Positions 45,575 through 56,701 of a stretch of 64,000 nt of DNA are shown here, piece by piece. The stretch comes from Sphaerosporella brunnea (lineage: Eukaryota; Ascomycota; Pezizomycetes; Pezizales; Pyronemataceae). The stretch spans positions 1-64,000 of the forward strand of contig VXIS01000182.1 of assembly GCA_008704415.1 (NCBI GenBank), given 5' to 3'. The stretch's first letter is position 1, and each line of letters opens with the position of its first letter. The notes under the pieces were generated by a model. The model did not search any database. It was given only the letters and a program-made list of their open reading frames with translations, and was not told the DNA's origin. A program made the position numbers and the translations under genes.

Positions 45575-45912
45575 ATGCGATTCTTCGGAGTTTATTTGTG
45601 TTTCATGCCCAGCTGTTGGGGTAGCTCTGAGAAAGTTGGAGTATTGTCCAGCTTAAGAATCGTTGCTGGTTGTCTTCGCAGCTAACCTTCCTGACGCTAA
45701 AAGCACATGATGTTGTCAGTTCCACGCTTATGCAAGGTCCCATTTTTCGGTTTGACGAACCTCTTCTGCTTGTTCTTGCGCTGTCTGCAACTCGAGACAC
45801 CCGTAGTCAAGACCTGTCGTAGTCTTCCACTCTCTATAATGAGAATCATGTGCTGAAAACACCCACACACATCCAAGCCAGGAAAGGAACATCCTCACTT
45901 GGCAATCTCCTT

Positions 45913-45966
45913 TGAGCGGGCCCCAACCCTCCGGCTCCTCCCAGCTCCACGATTTTGCTGGGTCCC
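45913..45966. repeat. Double hairpin copy 12
   Basis: Stem 1 has a central mismatch (CCGGCTC on the right). Stem 2 is perfect. Confidence 0.85.
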
Positions 45967-46309
45967 AATGATGTCTGCGTAAGCTAGGCGTGTGAGGTCG
46001 GCCCCACAAGGTCACTAGTAATTCCGGCGCCCTTCGGCGATTCATGGCGCGACTTGCAGACCGGCAGCTTAATTCCCACTACCAGAGCGACTACGCAACC
46101 AAATCGCATCCCCTTTCGGGAAGTCCATGCTGCGCGGATCTGCCAGCAGTTGCTCTGGGTTCGTAAGCGATTGTTTGATCCCTCGGGAACAAAAGATAAC
46201 ATGAGCAAATCCCGAGACAGACCGAGCACTTCCACACGCTCTTCAAGGAATGAGTGAAATGGATGTCTTGACCTCCTTCCTTCCGGCGATGATGTGGTAC
46301 CTTGCGCGT

Positions 46310-46363
46310 CGAGCGGGCCCCAACCCTCCCGCTCCTCCCAGCTCCACTATTATGCTGGGTCCC
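46310..46363. repeat. Double hairpin copy 13
   Basis: Both stems are perfect (GAGCGGG/CCCGCTC and CCCAGC/GCTGGG). Confidence 0.9.
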
Positions 46364-46739
46364 GATAGCCGAATGATGATTTCATCCGGGCAACAAAGCT
46401 GAGTGTTGGAGTCTGCGCCCTTTCACAATTCGTGGCGGGACTTACAAACTGGCTGCTTTCTTCCACTACCAGCGATACTAGAGCGCGTGTTTAACCAAAC
46501 GACCATTCGTTCCGCCTACTCGACGAGAGGCTCCTTGTTGCGAGTATCTACCGGGTGCTTGGTCGATATTCCGAAGTAGATGCCCTTGGTTCCGTAAATG
46601 ATTGTTCGATCCACCCGGCTGCAAAGGTAAAAGGAGAAAATGCCGAAGAAAACCGAGCACTTCCACATGCTCTTCAATGACTGAGGGAATGGAAGCCGTG
46701 TGCTCCTTCTCTCCGTTTATTCTGTGGCACCTTGCGTGT

Positions 46740-46793
46740 GGAGCGGGCCCCAACCCTCCCGCCCCTCCCAGCTCCACTGTTATGCTGGGTCCC
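46740..46793. repeat. Double hairpin copy 14
   Basis: Stem 1 has one A·C mismatch. Stem 2 is perfect. Confidence 0.9.
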
Positions 46794-47586
46794 GATTGCC
46801 GAATGATGGTCTTCCTCCGGCCCAGAAAGTCGCGTACTGAAGTCTGCGCCCTTCCACGATTCATGGCGGGACCGCGACCTTCCGGCTCATCATGTCGAAG
46901 CTGCCAAAGCGACCAGTACGAGTGCTCATTTGCTTTAGTGACGTCGACGAGAGACTACATGCAGCGAGGATCTGCCACGTGCCTAGTCGAAGCAGGTGGT
47001 GCCCTTGAGTTTGTAAGTGATTGTTCGACGCGCCCGGCAGCAATGACCACATGAGCAAATCCCGAGACAAAGTGGGATCCGGTGCTCGTCTATCAAAAGC
47101 TGAATTTGGATGTTTTGGCATCCTGTTCCTGCCATGTGAAGCTAGCATTGCGTTGCTAGACCTGCGGAAAGCCTGTCGGTGTTTAGCTTCGATCCGCTGT
47201 GGAATCGCTTCGGCTCAGCCCTGCGGCATTTCGCAGCACCACTCGTTCGCTTGGTCCCCGTGGGTGCGAGGTTTTTTATCGTTTGCAGGTATTCGGCAAC
47301 TGTGAATTCCACGCGTAAAGCGCCAGAACGTGTGTTTGTGAACACGACAAACGTTTCCAGCTCGTTGACAAGACATAAGCGGCATGAATTTGGCCAAGGA
47401 CATGGCGTCTCCGCGGTACTATGGGCACCGGCCATGGTCAGTCCATTTCTTCGTGCAAGCTAGGAGAAGGATCATTACCAGGTCGCCGACATCTCTCGCG
47501 TACCAAATGCTTCGATAATCCTCCATATTGTACGTGTCTTGCCATTTGTTGCTACCACGGGATGTGCACCGCTTCGCCCGCAGTAT

Positions 47587-47640
47587 TGAGCGGGCCCCAG
47601 CCCTCCCGCTCGTCCCAGCTCCACTGTCTCGCTGGGTCCC
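47587..47640. repeat. Double hairpin copy 15
   Basis: Both stems are perfect. Confidence 0.9.
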
Positions 47641-47883
47641 AATGTCACCCGATTCCTTCCTCGTCGGGAACCCTTCATCCGGGAATCCGATGGCATGCCG
47701 ACTGCAAAGATTTCCCGCGACATGAGTTTGGCCAGCTTATGGCGTCTCCACGGTACTGTGGGCACCGTCCATCGTAAGTCTTTTTTCTTCTGCAAACTCG
47801 GGGGAGGTTTGTTACCAGGTAGCCGACGTCTCTTGCTGATTGCATCCTTCCGCGATCTTCCGTGGCGTACTGATCGGAAGTTT

Positions 47884-47938
47884 TGAGCGGGCCCCAACCC
47901 TCCCGCCCATCCCAGCTCCACACTTTCGCTGGGTCCCA
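47884..47938. repeat. Double hairpin copy 16
   Basis: Stem 1 has one A·C mismatch. Stem 2 is perfect. Confidence 0.9.
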
Positions 47939-47945
47939 ATTGTGC

Positions 47946-49788
47946 AACGATCCTAACGTTTCCTTGCGCATATGACCTTCGGGGATCTTAGCTTTCGTTC
48001 GTCACAAAGCCCTTCGCGAGTTGAGAACTCTCGGGCAGATTGTGGCGACGATGTTATCCACTCCGCGAACTAGACACTGTCAGTCTTGGTCCCTGATTCC
48101 ACGCATAGATGTGTTCAAGCGACGCACCAGGCTTTTGGTTACGAACCTTCTGCGAAGTATTTGGCGAATGCGTTTGGTGAAGCGCGCAGCATCTTGGTCA
48201 GAGAGAGAGCAACCGGTGTGATGCTAGACAATATTGGATCTCCAATTTTGAACGCGGTGAAAGTCTGGCAGAGCGGTTGGAAGCGAGTCGTAGCGGGCTG
48301 TGATTGATCGCTCTGGGTAGGTGCAAGGGAACCCTTCGATAGCACGTCTGTCGTCAGTATTTGGGCGGCTATCTGTGTGGTGAGGTTTTGCTAGCCGGGG
48401 GAGAAGTGTACTGATGCAACTGGACATCGCATGAGGGTGGTGGCGATGAGGGTGGTCGGTCGAGAGGGAATTAAGTGGTGGCTTACCTCTGCACGACAGC
48501 GGACCACAACGGAAGATGAGCCGTGTAGTGAATCGAAAGGGGGAATCAGAGACGTGGGCGGGAAAGAAGCAGTGCAGGTCGGAGGCGGGTCGGTAAATAA
48601 GGAAGTAAAGCAACCTCAGGCGGGTGTGCATGAACAGGGGCAGTCCGAGCGGCCAAAAAAAACCGGGCTTTGCCCTCCAGACCAGACAATGTCACAACAC
48701 TGCGATGGAAAATCCATCGCGCGGACATACGCCACGCCAAAGTTTGAAATTGCAGCTGGAATGATTCAACGGCAACGACACAGAAAGCGCTGAAAGCGGC
48801 AAAACCCTCCGGCTGTGGTGGAGCCAATTCTGCGCCGTCACGCGCGATCAAAGGTTGTTGTGTGTGGAATGCACTTATCCCTTTGACTGCATTCCGTGCG
48901 ATTTGTCACAGAAAGTATACGATGTGTTGATTGAACCTGAGAATTGAAAGCTCGCGATTACCTACGAAATTATTATTCTACAGAGTAGGTCCCATAATTC
49001 TAGCTCTCTAGCAGCGCGGGTAATAAGGTGACCGTCGTGGGGTTCCTGGCGCAGCCTGTTCACCAACTCTCGCCTCACCTCCCCGCCACAATGTGCGCAC
49101 CAATTCAGAGCCGCGAGGAACTTGCGCAAGTGCTGAGAACACCACAGACAAGCCATCGTTTCTTCCATAAGTTCACCTACCAAGAACCATGGGAAGGTAT
49201 GAAACCTTTTGACCGCCAATTCTCTTCCACACTCGGGAGACAGAGAAACCCATTTGGAGTCTCTCTAAAATTGAATTTATTGGGATTTTATGGCAGCAGC
49301 GAGAGCCACATCTGTCTAGTCATGCTCGCAAATCAGCCTACGTAATACGACCTATAAACACCCTCCATGCTCATCAATAAATGAAACATGCACCAGACTA
49401 TTAGTGGATTACGCTTGCGCTTCAGGGACCAAGACGAGTGTTCGTTATGCAATCGGCTGTTGCGCTGGCTGCCCACGCCAAAGTCTAGGTCTGCAGTCCA
49501 AGGGATACTAATTCTCATTTCGACCCTCTTTTAAACATTCCGGCCACTGCACTGTATATACCCTAGCTCCCGGGGATCACATCCGTTGCAAAAGGCCCGG
49601 AAAGATACAAGTTCAAGGATCACATGAGGGTCATGCAGTCACAGACGTAAGGAGCATAGAAAACTGCAGTAGTAAACACGGGATTCTGTATACGTCACCA
49701 CCCTGGGGATGAATTTTCACCACCAGCCTCTATCGACAACCAAACCAGGAACTGCATTGTCGATCTAAACCACCTACCAGCTCCAAGC
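47946..49788. other. No gene recognised
   Basis: Open frames at 48224-48631 and 48431-48793 oppose each other and have no motif. Nothing else is seen. Confidence 0.4.
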
Positions 49789-50647
49789 TCACATGCTCCG
49801 GCGCCGGGTGGACGTGGTGCGGTCGGACCGCGAGCCGCTGGCAGTTGCGTCTGTGCACAGATGCTTTGCCCTCGCCAAGTATAACGCGGCGGTTTCGGCC
49901 TCGTCCTCGGCCGCCTTCAGTTTGAGGGCGGCCACTCGCTTCATCACCTCCTCCACACCCTGTGCCGTTGATTGACGCAGGTTGGCCGCGGCTTCCTCAC
50001 CCTTTGCCGCAGAGTAACGCACGTTGCTAGCTTCCTCCTCACGGAGGGCACCGACAGTGCGGTGTTCAATGAGCTGCATTTCGTGCTCTGCGGCATCGGA
50101 GCGAGTCTGGGAGGCTGCTGCTTCGAGGGTTGCACCGTCGGTGCGGATCTCAGCGGGAGCCATCACCTGATCCGCGGCATCAACAATAGTGGTTGAGTCC
50201 TCCAACGCCTTCCTCGCTGCCTCCTGCTCCATCTGCGCAGCCATGTCCTTGGCGGCATCCCGGGCGTGCTTGGCTCGAACGGCCAGCTTCTCATCCACCT
50301 TCTTCTTCAGAAGATTGTGGAGAGAGTGCAGAGCTGGCCGGTCGATGTTGGCGGTCTGCACGCCGAGGCTGTCCCTACAGCACCAATGTGCCTCAGCGAT
50401 GATGGTTATATCAAATAAGATGACGCGGTACGTACCCCAATTCGACAGCCTTCGACAACCACTTGTCAGTGGCGATGGTCTTGGTGGCGATGAGGCGATC
50501 CACGCGAACTGCGTTCCACTTGGAGTGGTTTCCTCGGTCGCACAACCACTCCTGGTTGTCCTGGAAGTAGTTTTCGATGACATCACGCACTACGGCGCAG
50601 GAGAGACCGAGATCGTCCGCCAGCTCTTGATATTTCGCGTTGCCCAT
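49789..50647 (-). CDS. Hypothetical Ala/Glu-rich coiled-coil protein, 265 aa, one intron
   Basis: Exons are 50436-50647 and 49789-50374, with a 61-bp intron (50375-50435, GTACGT...TGTAG). The joined frame is open and ends at TGA. The first ~90 residues are a compact domain (YQELADDLGLSCAVVRDVIE, then WLCDRGNHSKW and IATDKWLSKAVELG) whose start has the look of a helix-turn-helix. From about residue 92 the protein is a long, charged, Ala-rich helix (KKKVDEKLAVRAKHARDAAK..., REEEASNVRYSAAKGEEAA) that should form a coiled coil, ending in a Ser/Arg-rich basic tail. I do not recognise the family. A DNA- or RNA-associated structural role would fit but is conjecture. The start is the first ATG and gives an uninterrupted exon. 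It is the only convincing gene in the 36.9-54.6 kb repeat region. Confidence 0.7.
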
Positions 50648-50914
50648 CTGGTTACGTTAGCCACGAAATTAGACGACACGATCAGCGAAAGCACCAAAGC
50701 AAGCGGACCGTTGCGACGATGCAATACCGTTGTGTCTATTATACGGGTGAAATGCAGGGCGCGCTTACTTCGAGGTTTTTTTTTCGTGAGGAAGAAAACT
50801 TTTTTGCTTGTAGGTCGAGGTGGGCTAATCGAGGGTTCGATGGAAGAAGGAAGGGAGCAAGTGGGAAGGTGGTGGTTCATTTATGCTACACGTAGATCTA
50901 TCTCACTCGACGGG

Positions 50915-50931
50915 AAGGGTTAGGGTTAGGG
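50915..50931. promoter_or_regulatory. Interstitial TTAGGG motif (telobox-like)
   Basis: AAGGGTTAGGGTTAGGG carries two complete telomere-type repeats plus part of a third, about 270 bp upstream of the coiled-coil gene. Such motifs can bind telobox factors in fungal promoters. It is too short to mark a telomere. Confidence 0.3.
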
Positions 50932-51031
50932 CGATTCATCAATATCTGTGAAATCTGCGTGGTCACCAACCGTCATATTGCGGAGAGGCCAGCAGGCACG
51001 TATCATCGCAAGACGTTTCGCTCAACACAAC

Positions 51032-51733
51032 CAGGGCTGCCAATAGACCGGCCAGTCCGGCTTTCGGCGAGGTCTGAACCCGTTCGAATTAAACGGGCTT
51101 TTCAAATCAAGGCCCGTTTGGACCAGGCATTTTGGACCGAGATCCAGGTGCCCACGAGCGCCGGATGGGCTCCGTGACATGCAGGCGCCCACTAGGCCCG
51201 CCAGGCACCCGAACTATCTATCTACCATCGTTTTGAATAACACAAGAACCCCGAGACAACTTCAAACTGAGTCCCCCACAACCTGCAATCATTCCACCCA
51301 AAACCCACTACTCATTCCATCTCCGCTGCCCGAGTTTCCAAATTGCTCAATATACGTTCGACCTTCTCGATCTGCGAGCTCGGACCATAGACAAGAGCCT
51401 GGCGCGCCCAGGAATTGAGGCATTCGATTGCTTCGAACGCCGTCGGCGACCAGGGAAATGGCATGGCACACATATTCCCGTAGACGGTGTCCAGGAATAC
51501 CGATAACCGGCGAGGGATGCCAGGGTTTCGACCACTGAGTGCGTTCGGAGATTGCACCGTGATCGGCACGTTCGAAATATCTGCACAGCCGGCACCGCCA
51601 GGTGCCTGTCAGGCATCCAGACATTGACAACGTCGCCCAGAGCCTATCCGACAAGCGCGACCCGCGCCCCAGCCCGGCCTACTTTGTGGGGCCCCATTTG
51701 CACCGCGGGCCAGCCCGTCTATTGGCACCCCTG
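51032..51733 (-). mobile_element. Second, unrelated hAT-type element (702 bp) with transposase relic
   Basis: It starts CAGGGCTGCCAATAGACCGG and ends with the near inverse CCCGTCTATTGGCACCCCTG. Perfect 8-bp duplications AACACAAC flank it (51024-51031 and 51734-51741). On the reverse strand (51312-51569) a frame reads NALSGRNPG and, further on, PTAFEAIECLNSWARQA, which matches the end of hAT transposases (S-x-GR, then E-x-x-x-x-LxxW). The rest of the enzyme is gone. Its terminal sequence differs from the TAGTGATGG family, so two hAT lineages have been active here. Confidence 0.88.
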
Positions 51734-51741
51734 AACACAAC

Positions 51742-53844
51742 ACAAAGGCCATCCCAAACCGCTAACTACTGCAACACTAGCAACTATCGCGCCTGTAAGG
51801 AAATACCCATTGAAACCAAATACACAAGTGCCGGGGCGGGCAAATAAGCCAAGCGGAGCAAGTAATCCTCCACTCCATTCCCATCCTTGTTCCTCCGCTC
51901 CAAATCCATCCTCCCGCCACTCAGTCCTCATCCTTCTTCCGCCACATCCTCCTTCTCTTGTGTTTGCCCGGGTGCGGCAGCAAAGCTGCCGACAGCTGCT
52001 CCCTGTCTCCGAGGAGCTACTGAGAAATGGAGCGGGTGGGTGGGAGCGAAACGAGAACCGTGTGTGGTGAGGAACACAAGGGAGCGGCGTTGGCCGGACC
52101 CTTAAGTTCTGTGGCGGCCGGGCGGGCGGAGCCCTAGGAACCGAAGCCGGCCACCCGCCACGGTGCAGCGTCTCTGTTGCTAGCCCACGGCTCACCGTGA
52201 CATATTGCGAGGTTTATCTATGCCCAAACAAGTGCGGGAATGAATATCATGCTAAACGTGCAACGGTAACATCTGGGCAGCACAAAATTGTAGCAACATA
52301 AAGTGGGTGGAGAGCGCGGGGTGGTGGATGAGAGCGCGGGGTGGTGGAGCGCATGAGGTGGGTAATCTCTCACCTCAATTCCTGGGTCAATCGGATGCAA
52401 ACTGACAGAGTTGCGGCAGGATAGGCATGCACAAAACACATATACTCAGACCATATGGCTGGGCTCGGCAACGTGGGAAGCTACAGAGCACAGAGTGGTG
52501 GTAGTGGTGGAGAGTGTGGGGTGGCGGAGAGCACGAAGTGGTGGTGGAGAGCGCAGAATGGTAGAAAGCGCGGGGAGGAAGCGGGGCGGGGAGCTGAGGA
52601 CCTGGGTTCACGTGTGCGGGTTGACCCCCTTGAACCCGTTTAGCTGTCGGTTGACGGCTGAGTCCCCGATTTGTAAATAATGTTTCCCATCACCACCACT
52701 GGGAACTTCGGATACACCTCCAAATGGTTGAAGGCCGCCGGAAAATCAGGTCCGAATGCTTCTTCCACCACGGCCGTGTACCGCGTCGTTGTCACTTAAA
52801 TGAGGCGTCGTCACAGCCGCGACTAGAACCGTATTCGCCTGTGCCGCCTCCAAAGCTCACCGCTCACAACGGCGTCTGGGGAAAGCCGCTTCATCGTAAT
52901 GGGCATAGGACGTGATGTGCTCGTAAACGACTTGGTGTGCTCCTTGGCAGCGTAATGGTTGCTGGTTCGCTGTGAAATTTTCGGCGGCCTTGGGTTGGGG
53001 TTTGGTGCGGCGGTGTGCGGCGGCGTACTGAGGGAATCAGGTACTTTTCCGAGGGGAGGTTTGGCTGTTTAGGTAGTCGAGGCGATGCGGAGCAGAGGGC
53101 AGAGGCAATTTCCGTGTAACTGTTGGTGTTGCTGAACGGATTGGTGACCTTAGTGCTGCTGCTGCACGTTGAGCACCGCAATCTCCGTTGGCTCCAACAC
53201 TTGCTCGATCTTCCGGCGAAGAAAGGTTTTCACAGATCCTGATTGCGCTCAACAGAGGTCTCTTCGAGTCTAGCGACGTCAGGATCTCCGCCAAACGGGG
53301 AGCAGCCGCCTCGGGCATTGTAGGAAAGAGCTGTGACGTACTTCAAACAACTGCTAGAAGCTGAGAGGTTTGGTGGGGCGAGGTTGCTTGTTTGTCAGAG
53401 GCACGCGCGGTTCCGCATTGCCGGGCCAAAACGCCAGCGTGCATAAAATGTTTACACCCCTCATAAAAAGGTAGAGCTCAATTTCTAGGCTGGGAGAACG
53501 GCAAGCATCGAGGCAGTGAGTGCAGAGTGGTTGCTCACTAGGACTCGCTCGCTTCGTTGCAGCCTTCATTGCGTGCAGCGCGTGGGCCCACAGGGCGGCG
53601 GAGAATGATAGAGGCAACACTAGGTACATACCTAAACTTAATCAAATCAAAGGCCGCTCAAGTCGCATATCTATATATCTACTGAACAAGGAAATTTAAC
53701 GTCTGTATCAATTGCAAATTTTGTATGTGTACTCAGGACGCTAATTAGTGACAGTGAGGCAGCCCGCCGCACGGCAATCGCAGCCTGACTACCAGTCGAA
53801 TAACAGCTGCATTGGAACGTCTTCCTCAATCCCGTTGATTGCTT
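51742..53844. other. No gene recognised with confidence
   Basis: Only short opposing frames. At 53037-53318 (reverse strand) a 93-codon frame starts MPEAAAPRLAEILTSLDSKR; another frame of the same strand is also protein-like near its end (FLRRKIEQVLEPTEIAVLNV, stop near 53153), as if a frameshifted or spliced small gene had been there. Neither is recognised. Confidence 0.3.
52306..52575. repeat. G-rich minisatellite
   Basis: GAGAGCGCGGGGTGGTGGAT-type units repeat at 52310-52350, and degenerate GTGGTGGAGAGxGxGGGG units recur at 52490-52575. The strand is strongly G-biased. Confidence 0.6.
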
Positions 53845-53897
53845 GACTGGGCCCCAACCCTCCCACCCCTCCCTGCTCCACACTGATGCAGGGTCCC
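53845..53897. repeat. Double hairpin copy 17 (compensatory variant)
   Basis: Stem 1 core is CTGGG/CCCAC, where TGGG pairs with CCCA and replaces CGGG/CCCG. Stem 2 is CCCTGC/GCAGGG, perfect. Confidence 0.85.
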
Positions 53898-54208
53898 GTA
53901 ATCGTAGCCTTCATAAGCAGCTTCTGGATAGAGTCTTCAAACGCAACTCCAGTATAGAAAGCTGACCTTGGATCTATAGGGACACCATCCTAGCTACAAA
54001 CCGTGGCTGTGCCTCGATGATGTTGTAAGCGTGTGTTGCAGCAGCTTGTCAGAACGACCGACCCGAAGCAAGCCAATGCCCGAAGAAAGAACAAAACACA
54101 CGCCGTGTTCATCTACACCGTGGGTTTACGGAAGTTACTATAACCATTCCTGCTGACGCTTTGCACGGCGGCTTGCACATCGGGTCCTCTGAATACAGCA
54201 CCAGCTTG

Positions 54209-54262
54209 TGAGCGTGCCCAAACCCTCCCGTTCGTCCCTGCTCCACACGGTTGCAGGGTCCC
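54209..54262. repeat. Double hairpin copy 18 (compensatory variant)
   Basis: Stem 1 is degraded but has GAGCG/CGTTC with one G·T. Stem 2 is CCCTGC/GCAGGG, perfect. The following ~300 bp match the DNA after copy 11 (CTTCGCAxxTxACxTTCC, then TCAGTTCxACGC, then GGTTTGACGAACCT), so 45.5 and 54.2 kb share a duplicated block. Confidence 0.85.
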
Positions 54263-54508
54263 ATGTGATGTGCCGTTATGGAAGCTTCCGCAGTTGCGTT
54301 CCAGGACATTTGAGAAAGCGGGAATATTTTCCAACTTGCGAACCAGTCTGGACTGCGGGCGACAACGGGCTGCCAGAGTTCGATTGTTGTCTGGTCTGCT
54401 CTTCGCACATTACATTCCGCATCCTAAAAATACGTCTTTTCAGTTCTACGCGTATACAGGGTCCACGTCTTGGTTTGACGAACCTTTGCTGATCGTTTTT
54501 GCTGCGAG

Positions 54509-54554
54509 AGAGGGCTCTAACCCTCCTGCTTATCCTCCACTGTTGCAGAGTCCC
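54509..54554. repeat. Double hairpin copy 19 (degenerate)
   Basis: GAGAGGGCTCTAACCCTCCTGCTT, then a shortened second stem. The order is recognisable but pairing is largely lost. Confidence 0.6.
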
Positions 54555-56371
54555 GTGTGATCTGTGGTGACCCATTCGTGCGATGTTGGTGTATCTTGCC
54601 ACGACGTCGGGTTTGTCGAGAAATTGTTGGAATATTGCGTAACCTGTGGAGCTGGGATGAAATCTGTGTTATCCTGCCGTGCTTGGTCCACGAGTGAGGT
54701 ATCCACCGTCTGAGGCTGGACAGCGGGTAGTGGCGTTTTATTTCGATGTCATAACCTTCGGCACGGATGGCGAATGCGGCCCACGTACGTCGTTCATCCC
54801 AGCCCGCACTCACAACCCTAATCTTCACTGCCGTCCACTTGAGCTTTGGCGGTTCCTGGCTCCAGTCAAAGGTCCATAGTTGACATATGTCATATTGAAT
54901 TAGGCGTTGGAGGACCCAGTTCGTTGAACCGGTGCTAGCGTCGTGTGAGGGCTAATGTATGTCATTGCCTTCGCGGCGCGTTGTATACCCAAGAATCCAC
55001 CGTATACAGCCATAACGTATTGCGTTGATGTAATGCGCCCTCCCCAACAACGCAAAGACACCTCGCCATTTGCTGTTAGCGTTCGGCCGGTGAGCATTGC
55101 AATTTCCTGTTCCGTGTCAGGTTGGCTGCTGGGGGTTGTCGTCGCCGATACAGTGTCATTGCGCGATGAGCCGGATGAAGGTCGAGAACGGGCCGAGCGG
55201 AATTTCGCCAAACTGCGAATAGAGGAGGAGCAGTCTCGCCAGCGCAGGGCAATTGGGTGTGCTGCTGGGAACGAATGCTGGTGACCTGTAAAGTATAGAA
55301 AGAAGGAAGGAGGCACTGGGACTAATCGCCGGGGAGGGCGAGGGGGGCAAGGGTCGATAGTTGTCGCGCAAGCAGAGGGTTGGTTAGCTGGGGTCACTAC
55401 TTGCGCAAATTGGCTTGTCACTGCAATGCTGGCTTCCACATATGGCGCAAACCGTTACGAATTATACACACTCGATCCCACGGGTTCTCTATGTAAGCCT
55501 ATTACACTTATTATGATTTCTTTCTTACGTATTTCCTTACTAAAGATATAAAAACTACATCGCAGTAACGATGGTATGATGTCAGTATTCTATGAGTTTC
55601 TTTAGCTTTCTTTACTACGTCATTTGGAATCTTCCAGCCTCCGCAAGGCAGACTATTTCCTGGTTTTACGAATGTGCCATCGAGCTGTGACCTCATATTG
55701 TATTTGGAATCGTTGGCTACAAAACATGCGAGCTTTTCCCATTTTCATTCTCTTTCTCTTCTTTCGATATAGTCTTTCGAGCAGCCCCGATCGTATCGAC
55801 TATCATCAATGAATGCTGAGTTCATCAGTGACACGTTTTCGAGCATCTTCTTGGTATTTATCAAGGGACACAAACGGTTCTGCTTTTATTTGCATCTGTC
55901 AAATAGAGAATCTTATAAGCTCACGAAAATGTTACACTCTATATCTACATAGCTAAAGGCCGGTCCGTAAGTGTGTAATGTTTCTGCAGCTGACAACACT
56001 GTCCTTTCGCGGTGAATTTCACGCTCAGATACTCAAATAGCTACGGTGATTAGGTGGCCGTTGAAACCCAACGTGACATGTAGTGTACCAGCGTAGAACT
56101 GTGTAGAACATAATTTACCGTTGTGACTCCTCTTTTTGGGCTCCAAGTTGAAGTGCAATCCGTCACAGGAGTACGGCCAACATTGGAATTGTGATTCAAG
56201 GGCTTTCTGCCAGCAGGCAATGTCAACTGCTGACACAGTTTGTGGGAGCGAATGGTTGCACTACTAGTTTCAAACAAGGCACTAACCACTGATTACTACT
56301 CACCACCGAGTGCACACACACACCCAATCTCCACCCCTTCCACCTCGCCCCACCTCACCACCACACGCAAA
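54555..56371. other. No gene recognised
   Basis: A 179-codon reverse-strand frame (54900-55439) looks coding-like only near its end and has no motif. A second reverse-strand frame at 55511-55696 (DGTFVKPGNSLPCGGWKIPN) is also unassigned. The stretch before 56372 is C-rich and may be the leader of the next gene. Confidence 0.3.
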
Positions 56372-56701
56372 ATGCCTCGCTACAGTCCTATCCCCCACCT
56401 CCTTCGCAATGTTTAGCCGCTAACACGCGCAGGCGCCGAACTCGCCCAACACGCTCAGGATGACACCAATATTCAGTTCCGGCGTCCGTGGTACACTGCC
56501 TCCGAGCGGAAGGTCCTCGTCGAGTGGACCAACATCAATCGGCAGTTGAACCGCCAGAAGGTCAAGCTCGAAGTCTGCCCGTGCCAGGAGCCCTGCGAGG
56601 ACTGTCTCGAGATCAAGCGCCTGATTTTGCGGCTGGAAGCACAGCGTGTGCGCCTGCGCAAGGAGTTCCTGGAGTTTCTCGATCGAACCCATGACCGTTA
56701 A
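56372..56701 (+). CDS. Small CxxxCxxC coiled-coil protein, 93 aa, one intron
   Basis: Proposed exons are 56372-56384 (ATG in AAAATGCC context) and 56433-56701, with a 48-bp intron that has a GCTAAC branch motif and CGCAG acceptor. The donor GTCCTA is poor, so exon 1 is uncertain while exon 2 is strong. Exon 2 gives WYTASERKVLVEWTNINRQL, then a basic stretch, CPCQEPCEDC (three cysteines spaced C-x3-C-x2-C plus one just before), and a charged amphipathic helix (IKRLILRLEAQRVRLRKEF). A small zinc-binding turn followed by a coiled coil is a reasonable picture. I do not recognise the family. A frameshifted relative lies at 61.1-61.6 kb and aligns without gaps over the last helix, which supports this being a true coding sequence. 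Confidence 0.6.

Larger units (their letters stand above)
45905..47160. repeat. Three tandem ~430-bp units, each led by a double hairpin
   Basis: Units start near 45905, 46310 and 46740. Shared phrases are TGCGCCCTTxCACGATTCATGGCG, a 'GTAAxxGATTGTTxGAxxC' block and ACCGAGCACTTCCACAxGCTCTTCAA (first two units). They are 60-75% alike by eye, so the tandem array is old. Some reverse-strand frames keep related peptides (SNNHLRTQG-like) across units, but no gene can be assembled. Confidence 0.65.
47380..47945. repeat. Two tandem ~300-bp units ending in double hairpins
   Basis: TTGGCCA...CATGGCGTCTCCGCGGTACTATGGGC (47390-47430) recurs as TTGGCCAGCTTATGGCGTCTCC (47725 onward). Each is followed by TTACCAGGT[CA]GCCGACxTCTC and by a double hairpin (47588 and 47885). 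Confidence 0.7.

Noticed and set aside
36959..47938. CRISPR array
   Set aside because: Repeats are palindromic and similar in length, but spacing varies from ~250 to several thousand bp, spacers are themselves duplicated, there are no cas genes and the DNA is fungal.
50915..50931. Telomere or chromosome end
   Set aside because: Only about 2.7 TTAGGG units, with ordinary sequence and repeats on both sides.
36959..54554. Reverse-strand peptide LGPSxxVELGRAGGLGPA as a conserved protein repeat
   Set aside because: It is the translation of the double hairpin. Other frames stay open too, flanking codons are not conserved, and some copies shift frame. The pattern is better explained by DNA or RNA structure.
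54900..55439. 179-codon reverse-strand gene
   Set aside because: No recognisable domain, low-complexity Pro/Ser start, opposing frames of similar length and no evidence of conservation. It is mentioned only in the region note.
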